Below are positions 47,907 through 58,711 of a stretch of 64,000 bases of DNA, one piece after another (position 1 is the first letter of the stretch; every line of letters begins with the position of its first letter). Source of the DNA: Ilyonectria destructans (Eukaryota > Ascomycota > Sordariomycetes > Hypocreales > Nectriaceae); assembly GCA_020740775.1 (NCBI GenBank), contig JAHEWK010000016.1:1302001-1366000 (forward strand). Direction: 5' to 3'. The notes below the pieces were generated by a model, which had not been told where the DNA came from, did no database searches, and saw nothing but the letters and a program-made list of their open reading frames with translations. Both the position numbers and the translations under genes were made by a program.

Positions 47907-49124
47907 GGGTGAGGGAAACGGCCAAGATGCCTTTTGGAGGTTCTAAAATGCAGAGGGAATTGGATCCAGGCGGGTTTGCGGCCTTGTCGCAAAGCACGAG
48001 ATCTGGTGATGTGATGATGCCCCCGCAGTGACCCCTCGTGGTGTTGTAGAGGATGACGTCGCTTCTCTGAGAAGCAGAATGCAGTTTCCAAGGTCCTTGA
48101 GCAGTACACAGTCAATGCCTCTCGTCTTGCCAAAGCCAAAAGTCCTGTAGATGAAGAGATGCAAAGAGCACAAGTTGGTCGTCCCACCAGCGCGATGAAG
48201 AAAAAGGCGTCCGCCGTGGAGTGACCCTCACCTGTCGGCTTCGCGGGCCAGCTCCAACAGTTCCCCCGCCAGGTTTTAGTTATGCGCTGGCTAAATGGGG
48301 GAGCTCTCCATATCCCCACCTATCGGCGGTTTGTCCGGCTTTACCGGTCGGTGCGCTTGTTTGCCATGGCTGGCCGCGATCCCACTCATGGCATTGCGCC
48401 TCGCCGGCTCGGTGGAGTGACAGTGTCAAAACGAGGTTTGCGTGACCGTGTGCGTGATCGAATGAGGCCTGGGTTTGATTTGTTGTTTGGCTGCTGGCAG
48501 TTCCCATCGCACGGTCATCTGCGCTCCTCGGTTGCCGGTTGCGCTTCGGGGGTCCCGCTAATTCGGGGTTCTGAGGCCCGGATTTCGACACACTTGCACG
48601 GAGCTTCCGTCGAGCTGAGGAGATGTGTTATTTGCCAATGGAGAGTAATCGGAACCGCAGAACCTTCAAGCTAGAATCCTTATCAAAGCTCGCAATTTCA
48701 GACTTATACGTTGAAGCCAGGCTATCAGGGCCGCAGAATTCACATCAGCCTCCGTCGGTCCTTGATCTCCCGAGCAGTCTTTGTGCCCCACGGCCAATCA
48801 GCCGAGCAGAAATAGGCGCTGGTCTAACCACAAGAGGAATCCTACAGGAACAAAGCGACGACCTGCTGAATGAATGGTGGGAATAACGGCGACTCAGAAT
48901 GAAGTTGGCCAAGGTGAAGCTTGCCAGCTGCCAGGCGGTTGCCGTCGCGCCGTCCAGGCCGCCAACAGCTGTCAGGGAATTCAGTCAAACTATCATGACC
49001 AAAGACCAATGCTTGCTTGCTCAAAACACGCGACTGGACTATTTCAACTCACAACACATTCAATCACTACCAACGTTCTCTATTCAACCTCCTCTCGCCG
49101 CTGGCTGAGACCAAAACACACATC
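47907..49124. other. Divergent intergenic region
   Basis: Shared upstream region of galactokinase (minus) and the unknown gene at 49125 (plus). Several short ORFs without recognisable content. No GAL-type regulatory site is claimed. Confidence 0.5.
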
Positions 49125-49838
49125 ATGGGCTATCCAGTTAGGGACCTCCAACCCGGGACTCTGTACCTGACCATTTCCACCTCCCACACGCCGGAGCGCG
49201 ACACGGGCAACGTCCGCGACTACCACTCATACCTCCCCAACACCCTCGACCCGACCATCTACGAGACATCGTGCGCCCAGGGATACGGTAACGAAGAGTT
49301 CCAGTGGGGGCTCTACTGGCACCGCGGCCTCGGCGATGGGACGTGGTTCATGCTCCACCGCCTGCTCTTCATACCGCCTGGAGGAATCCCCGGCGTCACA
49401 CATCCCATGTACATCCTCGACCAGCAGGAAATGTCACAGTCTCCACGACTTTTCGCGCACGTCATCGGTCTCGTTCGCGTTCTTCGGGTCCCAGAAGCGC
49501 TCGCCGCCGACCTGACATCCTACCTCAACTGGCTGGCGCCACAGGCCGCCATGCAGGCCCACCGCAGCTTTATGTGGGCGTCGTCGGTATATCTTCGAAC
49601 GCGACGGCACGTGGCCAAGATGCAAGGAGCAGTTGACCGCGGGGCGGAGGGCTTCGACATTACGGTGCTGTTGTATGAGGCGCTCAACTTTGCGTACGGA
49701 GAGGTCTGGTACGGGCTGTCTCGACAGTTGCCTCGACCGATCATGGCATCGGATGCTGGGCTCGCGATGGTCACCGGAGAGGACAGAGAGTCGGACCGGG
49801 ATCGAGGGAAGGATGCGTCGTTAGTTGCGGTCAATTGA
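49125..49838 (+). CDS. Unknown conserved-looking fungal protein
   Basis: Single-exon frame, 237 residues from the ATG at 49125 (MGYPVRDLQPGTLYLTISTS); the in-frame ATG at 49017 lies in what looks like 5' UTR. The sequence is soluble-looking. It has a Trp-rich middle (FQWGLYWHRGLGDGTWFMLH), a long amphipathic stretch and an acidic/basic end (EDRESDRDRGKD). No signal peptide, transmembrane helix or motif I can name. GC-ending codons support it being coding. It resembles the size and texture of orphan fungal domain-of-unknown-function proteins; no function is proposed. Confidence 0.7.
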   Translation: MGYPVRDLQPGTLYLTISTSHTPERDTGNVRDYHSYLPNTLDPTIYETSCAQGYGNEEFQWGLYWHRGLGDGTWFMLHRLLFIPPGGIPGVTHPMYILDQQEMSQSPRLFAHVIGLVRVLRVPEALAADLTSYLNWLAPQAAMQAHRSFMWASSVYLRTRRHVAKMQGAVDRGAEGFDITVLLYEALNFAYGEVWYGLSRQLPRPIMASDAGLAMVTGEDRESDRDRGKDASLVAVN

Positions 49839-51399
49839 GCGTGCTCAGGTCCACGAGACGATTGGTTGAGCTGGAGGGCCAATACAGGCGTCGGAATCCT
49901 GTTATCAGTTGGCCAGACAGAAAAGTCATGGCAAAGGATGTAAGAAAGGAGTCGAATATGCAAGGTAAGTCTCGACGCCTAACGCCCTCATTCTTTCTCA
50001 CCTTTGGGCTGGGATGGTAACAATGTCATAGGTACTGTAACCTCGCGTATTGCAACACGTCGCACAATCACGCTCAATCACGACTGCGAAACGCGTAGGA
50101 TAATTGGAGCGATAAATGCGGTACTGTCGAGTAGAAATAGAAGTGCAACCTGGATGGAAACGGGCCACCATGTCATGAGCAAGATTGCGCGGGATAGAGG
50201 GTGTTACAGAGGGAAGAGAGCTGGGATTACGTGAGAGCCGGATCACTGCAAATGTACGTCATCGGAATGTCCTTTTGAAACCCCGCCAATAGCAACCCCT
50301 CCAACTCCCCTCGCTGGTCAGTTTAGTATTGTCTGTGCTTGCGATGATCGAAAAGCCCCGCCAAGTCCCTGTTGATGCGCGTCTCAGGGCCAGGATGCTA
50401 CTGTCTGGGTCTTGGCCTCTTAGACGAAGCAGTAATGAAGAAATTTAATCGATGCCAATAGGCGAAGGCCGTCTACCCGGTTTTTGTACCTCGCAACCGA
50501 GCTTCTGTAGCTTTGAATTTCAGAGCCGGAATCGTAAAGTGTCTGCCCTTGACTATCTGCCTGAGAACATGCTCATCTGCACAAATGGGATGTCCATGGG
50601 TGCCTTTTGATGCCGTGCTCACCACGCTTGCATAACCGGAATAGCTGTGGCGTGTCCTTCGAGGCCCTTATTTAATGAAGCCATGGCGTTGCGGAACGTC
50701 GGTGGGAGGGTTTGACTAAGCCTCCATGATCAAATCAGCGCCTGGATACGGGTGGCAGACCGGGGAGTTTGGCTCGCACTTGGCGGAGGTACATCCAATG
50801 GACGATGGCGCTCAACGCCATTCGCTGGGGCCGGCCGGAAACGTCCAAGACCCAAAGGCGAGGCTACGGCCCAGACGGGCCCTCATATGTCCTCCAGGTA
50901 CCTCCCTCCCGAGCTGAGGCGCGGTTTTGAGCGTGTTCATGAGGCAGCTTCCCTGTCTGGGTGCCTGGGTTCCCGTCCTGGGCGGCCGCATAGTGCCAAA
51001 TACACCAGCCGAGGTAGGGTCAGTGAATGGAGACAAAGCGGAACGCGGCAAGCCCTGAAGAAGTGGAGAGTGACGCGAGTTGAATGGGGCACTCCGAGCG
51101 GGAGCTAATGCCGGAGCGGTTCTGAGCCATGCCCAAGCAAGGTACCTTAGATTCCTCAGGTCTTGCCACCTGCCTGCCACCTGCCACCTGCTGCCTCCTA
51201 GTTGCCTTTCCCCGCCAGACGCCCGGCTCCTCCTTCCTCTGGGCGGATCTCCTCTCCTCACAGTAGGTATAAAAGTCGAACACCGTCCCAGTGTCACGTT
51301 CCATTCTTGCTTCTCCACCTCTCATCATCGCAAACTCTCACAAATTCCACACAACAAAAACCACCAACTCCAACCAAAACCCCTTCAAAACTCATCATC
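49839..51399. other. Intergenic, upstream of metallothionein
   Basis: No gene recognised. The last 200 bases look like a compact promoter and leader: a TATA box, then C/A-rich untranslated sequence up to the start codon. ORFs at 50752-51328 on both strands overlap and are not supported. Confidence 0.55.
51268..51274 (+). promoter_or_regulatory. TATA box of the metallothionein gene
   Basis: TATAAAA in the context GGTATAAAAGTC, 132 bases before the ATG, leaving a C/A-rich leader of about 100 bases. This is typical for a strongly inducible fungal gene. Metal-response sites were not identified with confidence. Confidence 0.6.
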
Positions 51400-51578
51400 A
51401 TGTCTGGCTGCGGATGTGCTTCCTCTGGTTCTTGCGGCTGCGGCCCTAGCTGCACCTGCGCTGGCTGCCCTGTAAGTCATGGCTTCCCCCCGGACTCTGC
51501 ACCCAAGCCAGGTCTGGCCTGGTTGATGGAGATGCTGTGGATGACGAACGCTAACGACTGCCAATCAAGCACAAATAA
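51400..51578 (+). CDS. Copper-type metallothionein, 26 residues
   Basis: Two exons, 51400-51471 and 51570-51578, with a 98-nt GT-AG intron (donor GTAAGT, branch GCTAAC, acceptor CAATCAAG). The product starts MSGCGCASSGSCGCG and ends GCPHK. Its seven Cys are at 4, 6, 12, 14, 18, 20 and 23, the same spacing as the classical Neurospora copper metallothionein. It binds Cu(I) through Cys-x-Cys pairs in the cytosol and buffers excess metal. Too short for usual gene finders. If the intron is retained, the frame runs on without a stop to 51741 (113 residues), adding an acidic, Trp-containing tail; the spliced short form is the family-typical one. The intron position near the C terminus is shared with fungal metallothioneins that I know. 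Confidence 0.88.
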
Positions 51579-51951
51579 GCTACCCACTTCCCCCATGGAC
51601 GACGAGAACCTTGAGGGCCTCGAGGAGCACCGATTTTGGGATGGCGTGGACAAGTTTGAAGTCGACTGGAGGGAGTCGGGCAATGCATGGATCCACTCGT
51701 TTTGTGCTGAGAATGGGATAATCAGAGACTCTCCAGAATGACAATATTCAGATACTGGTAGATCAAACAGAGTCTTCATAGTACATCCTCACCTCTGCAT
51801 GCTTTGTGACTGTCCATGTGAAGTGATGTTGATGATTGGAGATGTTTCATATAGTCTCAGATGCCCACTAGTATCCAACATCCCCGCTAGACACTTGGGG
51901 GTTGACATTCTCCCGCCTAGCAACACCCTCTCTATCAATATAATAATCTAC
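51579..51951. other. Convergent intergenic region
   Basis: 3' UTRs of the metallothionein and the converging four-TM gene. The first 160 bases are open in the metallothionein intron-retention frame. Nothing else. Confidence 0.5.
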
Positions 51952-52787
51952 TTATTCCCAACGATTTGGTCTAGCAGGGAAAAAAGCCAGGACAGGACTC
52001 AATCCCGTGTCATACCGCTCCTCCCTTACAGCCAACCTCATCCCGGTCTCCTGGTCTACGTCACTGTACTTCCCCTCGTTCGCCTCCTCCACGTCCTCCA
52101 CGTCCACAGCAGTCCACTTCCTCTCATGTACCCTCCCTCGGTAATATGCGACCAACATGGCCTCCCGCAGCAGTCTCCCACAGTATAGCATGGCGGCCAG
52201 CATCGATATGGCAAAACTCGCCTGGGCAACGTGACAGAAACCCCGAGTCCCTGCCCAGCCATCTGCACACCCGCGCGTGAGGTACCAGGGGTGCACACTC
52301 GGGTGGTCCGGGTCGGAGAAGTCCCCTGATGCCTGGCCGGCGAGGCTGACGATCCAAAGGAACGCAAGAAGCATGTCGTACAGGATGGTGGCATAACGGG
52401 GGAGGTAGTCGAGATAGGCCATGGTGCCGCGAGTGAGGAAGATGACGAAGCTGAGAATGGCGATGGCAAGATTTGAGTCTGTCAACCTGGACTCGCAAAC
52501 AAGTTAGCGAATGTTTTTGGCATTCTGGGACTGCCGTTTGGCGACAGTTGTCTTTCGGTTACTTACCTCTGCGACCAGATCAACGGGATCTCGGGCAGCT
52601 CAAGATGGTTGGCGTAGAAGTAGATGCGTTGTTGAGGATTCGAGTTCCATCCTTCTACGCCCCCGTTTCCCCACAGTTTTGACCTGAAGCGATTCGGATA
52701 CGCAAGACCAAAGAGCACAACTGCGGTCGTGGTGATGATCAACTCAAGGCCCAGAAGGACGAGGGAGAGCTTGGTCGGACGGGCCAT
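51952..52787 (-). CDS. Four-helix integral membrane protein (MARVEL-like topology)
   Basis: Two exons, 52567-52787 and 51952-52486; 251 residues. Hydrophobic helices at about residues 6-28, 76-97, 105-127 and 157-180 give a tetraspan layout. The N-terminal helix is followed by a loop containing NRFRSKLWGNGGVEGWN, and a loop with SDPDHPSVHPWYLTRGCADG lies between helices 3 and 4. The tail is charged (DVEDVEEANEGKYSDVDQ). Topology and length resemble fungal MARVEL-domain proteins of the plasma membrane, but no residue signature proves it. Function unknown. Confidence 0.8.
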
Positions 52788-54598
52788 CGTGATGCAAGGG
52801 CGGTGTCTCTTCAGACGGCGACGAGGCGAGTCTGAGGAACATGGCTGCGAGTATTGGACGTTTATTACTACCGTTAGAAATACTTGATGTACGGTGTGAT
52901 GAGCGCTGTGATGCGTGACCGACGAGGCCAGGCAGGTGAAACTTGCTCATACTCCCGCACAGGGGCCGTATGGGTACTCTCCGGTACTTGGCGGATGATC
53001 GATCACCTCAGCACCATGTGAATGTGAGGGATATCGAAAGAAGGTCCTGTCGGGGGCGGTTGGGGATTTTTATCGTGCAACGGTATCACAGGTCGAGATG
53101 GAGGCCCTTAGGTGGTGATGTTGGAGTGGAGGCGTTGGAGGAAACGCGGCGTCGAGGCGCTTCGGGACTGAACTTTGTCTCAGACAAAGGGCCTCACTGG
53201 GCGAGAGGCGTCTCGAAGAATAAAAGATGACTTCCATGGGCAAATTCACATTTATGGACTATTCTTGGTATGGTGGCATGTACCACCGTCAGGGAGTGGA
53301 ACAGCGACCGTTCTTGATTCCAGCATGTCAACCACCAACTCTTGGGAGACCCATCCCATGTGGCAGTGCTAAGCACCGGGTATATCTATTAAATTAACTA
53401 TTTGTTAAGAGCATGGGATCCGCTCCGAGACATCCATGTCGGACGAGGAGGTGCGTGCTGTCCTGTGTGGATTAAGATGGCGGAGTTGGCTCCCGTGCAT
53501 AAACTCTGAGCGCAGAGGTCCTTGCACGACATGGGGAGGGAGATCATATGGTGTTTCTAACCTGGCCAGCGGAAAGAGGAAACTTTTACTTGTGAGGCCT
53601 TTAGTATTGTTTTCTCGGTCAATTTTGTTCATCTTGGAGGATCTTCTTGTACATGAGGTTGTGAGACACTCCTAAATTAAATGTGCGCTACATGGCGAGG
53701 ATGAGCGAGGTTAGTTTTCGAGTAAAGGATGTGTTTTTGGGTAGTTCTTGGGCAAAACTTGAACCGGGAGCTTGATGTTATGGTCTAGTCAAGATGCTGT
53801 GAAAGTCGGAATTGCGTTCCGGGGACGTTTAAATCTGTTGGGCTGTGAGACTACATGAAGACTAGGATGTAGGTTCTTTGGGATGTGAATCAGACCCGGC
53901 TGGGAACCTCGGTGACATGGAATTAAACTGGCGATTAAGCTAGTACTTTTTAACTTAGAGCTTCGCATATTAGAGGCCGTCTCGGACTGGTAGCGAATCG
54001 AAGATGACGACGATTTGAATGGCAGCTCCTCAAAACTGGGGATGTGACAAGTTGTGTGAATAGAGAAGCTGTTCGCCTGGATGACGTATCGAGCACCGAT
54101 AATGAGTATCTAACCGTCGCCTTATTCACGAACTTTTCGCTTGGCTGCATCATTCTTGAATGTTGTTTGTCTCTTGACGAACTCGAGCTGTCCGTTCTGT
54201 GTGCTTGTCGCTGTGGAACTGCCAGGCCCCCTACTCTGATTGGCTGGCCGCCTCCAGCCGAATCTGGATGATGATGTAACCCCTCCACTCGGAAGAAGCA
54301 AGCCGCATCTGGAGCTGATGCTCACGAGCAGCCGAGCGAAGTTGAGCCAGCGGCCTTACCTGAGCTTTACCCGAACATCAGCGCTGACACCAACCAACCA
54401 CCGCCTGGCCGCCTCAGCCAAGCAAACCCGCGCGTATCTTTTTCTTCGTCTGCAGCATTTAATTCACGTCCTTGTCGTCTTTACGATGCAATGAGATAGG
54501 CTTGCCCGCCCGACCCGACCCGACCCTGCCGTTTCCGATCGCCATCGCCGTCGCCGTCGCCCAGAGATTCCGGGCAGCACGCGACAGACGCTCTTACA
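52788..54598. other. Divergent intergenic region, no gene seen
   Basis: 1.8 kb between two divergent genes. Several ORFs under 100 codons, none convincing. The last 100 bases before 54599 are CG-rich leader. Confidence 0.5.
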
Positions 54599-56174
54599 AT
54601 GGCGCCCAACAACTTGGATACCTCCGACCGCTCCGCCGCGCCACAGAGTCTCGAAGTCGACGCCCCGCGCCGATGCTTCATCTGCCTGACTGATGAGGAG
54701 CCCTCCGACCCGCCGTCGTCGTGGGTCGACCCGTGCCCCTGCACGCTCGAGGCTCACCAGGACTGCATGCTCTCGTGGGTCACCGACTGCGAGCGCTCCA
54801 ACAAGCCGCTGCAGTGCCCCGTGTGCAAGTCGCAGATCCGCCTCGAGGGCCCCTGGGATCCCCTCGTCACCCTGACCGATGTCGTCTCCTCCAAGTTTAC
54901 CCGCGCGAGCCCGTTCATGCTCCTGACGTCGGTCACTATGGGCGTCCAGTTCAGCCTGCAGATGTACGGTGCCTGCGCCATGTGGGCCTTTGCTGGACGG
55001 GAGTCGTTGGTGCAGTTCATGTTGGGTCCGGAGCTGAATGTGGGCGGCCAGAACTCGAGGATCATGAGGATGGCAAGCGAGAGGCTGGGCAACGCGCTGA
55101 TTCTCATGAACGTCGGTCCGGCTTTGCTCCTAGGACAGTTGACTCCGTGGTTGGGCAACAAGATCTTTCTCCCTACCGCTTCATTGGTATGTTCCATTAT
55201 TATTGCCACGAGCGCCATCTGACATGCTTTTCCAGTACGGCGTCTACCGTGTCATGCACGATGACCAATTCCTGGCCTGGCCTCCTTCGCCCCAGATGGC
55301 CATGACCATGTTCCCTTACCTCCGTTCAGCATACCTCAACTTCTGGCGGGAGTTTGTATTCCCCTACGAGGTCAACCTCAACCGACAGATGCAGGGTCTA
55401 CCCGCGCTGGAGCCCCGGCCGAATGAGGAGCCGGTCAACAACCAGCGGGCTGCCCAGCGGAACGAAAACGGCGGCGTTTTGGGCTTCCTGAACAACCTCC
55501 TGGATGCGCTCGAGCCCGAGGACGACGACGAGGGTGGGGGTGATGCAGCGGGGCAGCTGAGAATTGCCCACGAGGAGGGTAACGATGTGGATGGGAACTT
55601 GGTCGTTGATATCGTCATCGAGGAGGTTATCGATATTGTTGAGGAAGATGTTAATGAGTTTTCTGATGACGAGCAAGATGGAATCGAAGGCGGCTGGGGT
55701 CGACCGGCAGACCAGCCCCCGGCACAAGCTGCCCCAGCGGGAGGACGAGAACCGGCTGCCGCACCGGCAGAGCCCCCGGCGGACCTCCCTGCGGACCTCC
55801 CTGCGCAGCACAACGAACACGAAGCTCCGCAAGCGCCTCCGGCACGCCGCCCTGGCCTCGGAACCATTCTCTCCGGGGTGTCCAACGCCATCGTCAGCGC
55901 CCTGATCCTACCGGGAATCTCATACGTAATGGGCGAGCTGCTCCGGCTGGCACTGCCCAAGTCGTGGACCACGATGCCTAGGAATCCGTGGTTCCGCACC
56001 GCGGGCATCATCCGGCCGGGCCTGTTCCAGCAGCAGTGGGGGCGCAGCTTGGTGGGCGGGTGCCTGTGGGTGGTGATGAAGGACGTGGTGCGGCTGTACA
56101 CCAAGTACCGCAAGGTGGCGGCCATGGGGAAGCGGAGGGTGAAGAATGTGGAGAGGCATCGGAGGGGCAAGTGA
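54599..56174 (+). CDS. RING-CH (MARCH-type) membrane E3 ubiquitin ligase
   Basis: Two exons, 54599-55186 and 55236-56174; 508 residues. The RING-CH finger is complete and of C4HC3 type: Cys26, Cys29, Cys46, Cys48, His53, Cys56, Cys73, Cys76, with the typical WVDPCPC and CPVCKSQI strings. Hydrophobic segments follow at about 104-128 and 160-185, and again near 415-440 and 470-490. Between them lies an acidic stretch (EPEDDDEGGG, IVIEEVIDIVEEDVNEF) and a Pro/Ala-rich linker. By family it is a membrane-anchored ubiquitin ligase; the organelle (ER or mitochondrial outer membrane) cannot be read from sequence. It is too short for the Doa10/Ssm4 type. Basic C terminus (GKRRVKNVERHRRGK). Confidence 0.88.
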
Positions 56175-56927
56175 GCATGATGCGGCAAGAGAGAAAGACG
56201 CCCGAACGGATAGCGGCCATGTGGGAAGCTTTGGTTTACGAGCTGGCGAAGCATTAGACGGAGTTTAGGGGGTTGCAGAATTACTGTACAGGAAAGGAAA
56301 GGAAAGGGATAACGAGGGGATCGCATAGGACTAGCGAGACACCAGAAATTCAACTCGAATCATTTACAGATATTTGTTTGATATCCTTTCGGATAGATTG
56401 TAGGTGCAGTGTGTTTCAAGCCGGCAGGTTATGATCTGGCTAGTAACCTCGAGACCACAGGGTTGTTGCGTGCATTAACGTTTGTCTAGAGTGTGTCTCT
56501 TTGTAACCCGGAAGAGTTCCCAGCTCCAACCTTGCAAGCTGCCCGCCATCTGATACCTATATAATCTCGTCAACGGCTCTTGACCTACCTCTATTATCCT
56601 GCATCAACTTGTCTCTCCAATCACTACCTGGTACCTACCTACATAACGGTTAAGTGGTGCAGACACCGGTTTGCTAGATATCCATCTGCCCCAAACTCCT
56701 CCCCCACATTTGCGACTGTGCCCCACGTGGAATCTTCCAGCCCAAGGCCGAATCTCTTCTAACATCTGGCCCGTGCGGCTGGTTTGCTTGCTACCTACTC
56801 TCTCACCGCGGGGCTCTGGTTTCTTCTTGTCTCTCCCGCCGCCGACGACCCTCAAATCCTCCACACCCCGCCAAACCCTCCAAACCCGTCTGTATCCCTA
56901 CCCACCTAGCAACAGGTTCTGCCCGCC
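56175..56927. other. Intergenic, sgt2 promoter and leader
   Basis: 3' flank of the RING-CH gene and 5' region of sgt2, with a long CT-rich leader up to the start codon. No other feature. Confidence 0.55.
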
Positions 56928-58233
56928 ATGGTAAGTAATAATTCTTTTATGCAAATTCTCGCTTGGTATTCTCGTATGCGTGGCACGTACGGGCTGTGCA
57001 TGCCATGCGCATCATGATTCATGAATGAGTGGCTGACCGTGTCCCCTCATGGCTTCACCAGGCGTCCTCCCAATCCTCCAAGCAGCGCCTCGCGCTCGCC
57101 ATCTGCGACTTCCTCGCCACGTCCTCGACCGACGGCACCCTGACGGCCGACGACAAGGACTCCATCGACGTCGCCATCAACTGCATCGCCGAGTCCTTCA
57201 AGGTCGACCCCGCCGACAAGCCCGCCGTCCAGGCCGCCATCGGCTCCCAGAACCTGCTGCAGGTCTACTCCGTCTACGAGAAACTCAAGTCGTCCAACTC
57301 GTCCGCCGCCGCCGCTGACAAGCCCGCTGCCGATGCCGCCGACAAGCCCGTCTCCGAGGAGGACAAGAAGGCCGCCGACGCCCTCAAGAGCAAGGGTAAC
57401 GCCGCCATGGCCCAGAAGGACTACACCCTCGCCATCAACCTGTACACCCAGGCCCTCGGCCTCAACCCCCTCAACGCCGTCTTCCTCTCCAACCGTGCCG
57501 CCGCCCACTCCGCCGCAAAGGACCACGCCTCGGCCATGACTGATGCCGAGGCCGCTGTCACCATCGACCCGGCCTACACCAAGGCCTGGTCCCGCCTCGG
57601 CCTTGCCCGCTTCGCTCTCGGCGACGCCAAGGGCGCCATGGACGCCTACGCTCAAGGAATTGAGCACGAGGGCCACGGAGGCTCCGACGCCATGAAGAAG
57701 GGCTTCGAGACGGCTAAGCGCCGTGTCGAGGAGATGAACTCCGACGACTCTCTGCCTCGCTCCCGTGTCAACGTCGGTGCCGGTGCCGGTGCCAGTGCCC
57801 CTGCCCCCGCCCCTGGAGGTATGCCCGACTTCGGTAGCCTGGCTTCCATGCTCGGCGGTGGTGGCGGCGGCGGCGGCGGCGGTGGCATGCCTGACCTGGG
57901 CGCTATTATGAACAACCCCATGTTCGCCAGCATGGCCCAGAACCTCATGAGCAACCCCGATATGATGAACAACCTGATGAGCAACCCCCGCCTGCGCGAG
58001 ATGGCCGATAGCTTCTCCAGCGGTGGCGGCATGCCCGACCTTAACAGCCTCATGGCCGACCCTAACATTGCCGATATGTAAGTCCATTGTTTTGTCTTGC
58101 CCTAGTTTCGTTTGTGTCTCACCACAGCTCACTCACACAATCCTCTAGGGCCCGAAACATGATGGGAGGTGCTCCTGGCGCCCCCGGTGCGCCCCCGGGT
58201 GGTGCTCCTGGCGCTGGCGGTGCTGGACAGTAA
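56928..58233 (+). CDS. sgt2: Small glutamine-rich TPR co-chaperone Sgt2
   Basis: Three exons, 56928-56930, 57062-58077 and 58149-58233; 367 residues. Exon 1 contributes only the ATG; the following GTAAGT intron ends at CACCAG before GCGTCC. The order is typical. First is the N-terminal homodimerisation domain (SSKQRLALAICDFL to about residue 75) that binds Get4/Get5. Next is a three-repeat TPR (about 107-215, with KSKGNAAMAQKDYTLAINLY and NRAAAHSAAKDHASAM) that binds Hsp70/Hsp90. Last is the C-terminal client-binding region, rich in Met, Asn and Gly (ASMLGGG, NNPMFASMAQNLMSNP). Sgt2 captures tail-anchored proteins in the cytosol for the GET pathway. The Gln-rich end is replaced here by a Gly/Ala/Pro-rich one. 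Confidence 0.95.
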
Positions 58234-58711
58234 AGGTAACGGATGGGTAGGACAGTGTAGACAATACCACTATGACCGCGTAACGATTGGATCTAAGAGA
58301 CAACGCGACACGACGTATGTATAAATGGGACAGTGCAGCAGCTGCGCATATCCCGGGATTCTTTTAATAGAAACTGCAAAAGCTCGCCTTGATCAATCCA
58401 CCTTCACTGCTCCAGTCGTCCATCCATCCTTCATCCATGCCAAGTAACCTAATAGTTAGTGTACAGCTCCAGCAACCATCCGTCCATATGATTGGAACCC
58501 ATCCATGCATCCTTTTATCTAGTCATGATATTAAGTCATAACAACCCCACAAGACACCGTTAACTCTTTTCATTGTACCGAAAATGCTGATTCTTCCCTT
58601 TTTGTTTTCATGATAACCGTTCGTCCGCATGCGCTCCTCATGGTTGCCCAAGGTATATGAGAATATATGTCGTAATGTCATGCTGCCTCAAAATGGAAAA
58701 TGGAATAATAC
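58234..58711. other. Convergent intergenic region
   Basis: 3' flanks of sgt2 and of the converging ABC transporter. AT-richer than surrounding genes, no open frame of interest. Confidence 0.5.

Noticed and set aside
57047..58132. 361-codon minus-strand ORF
   Set aside because: Antisense shadow of sgt2, Gly/Val-rich without domain.
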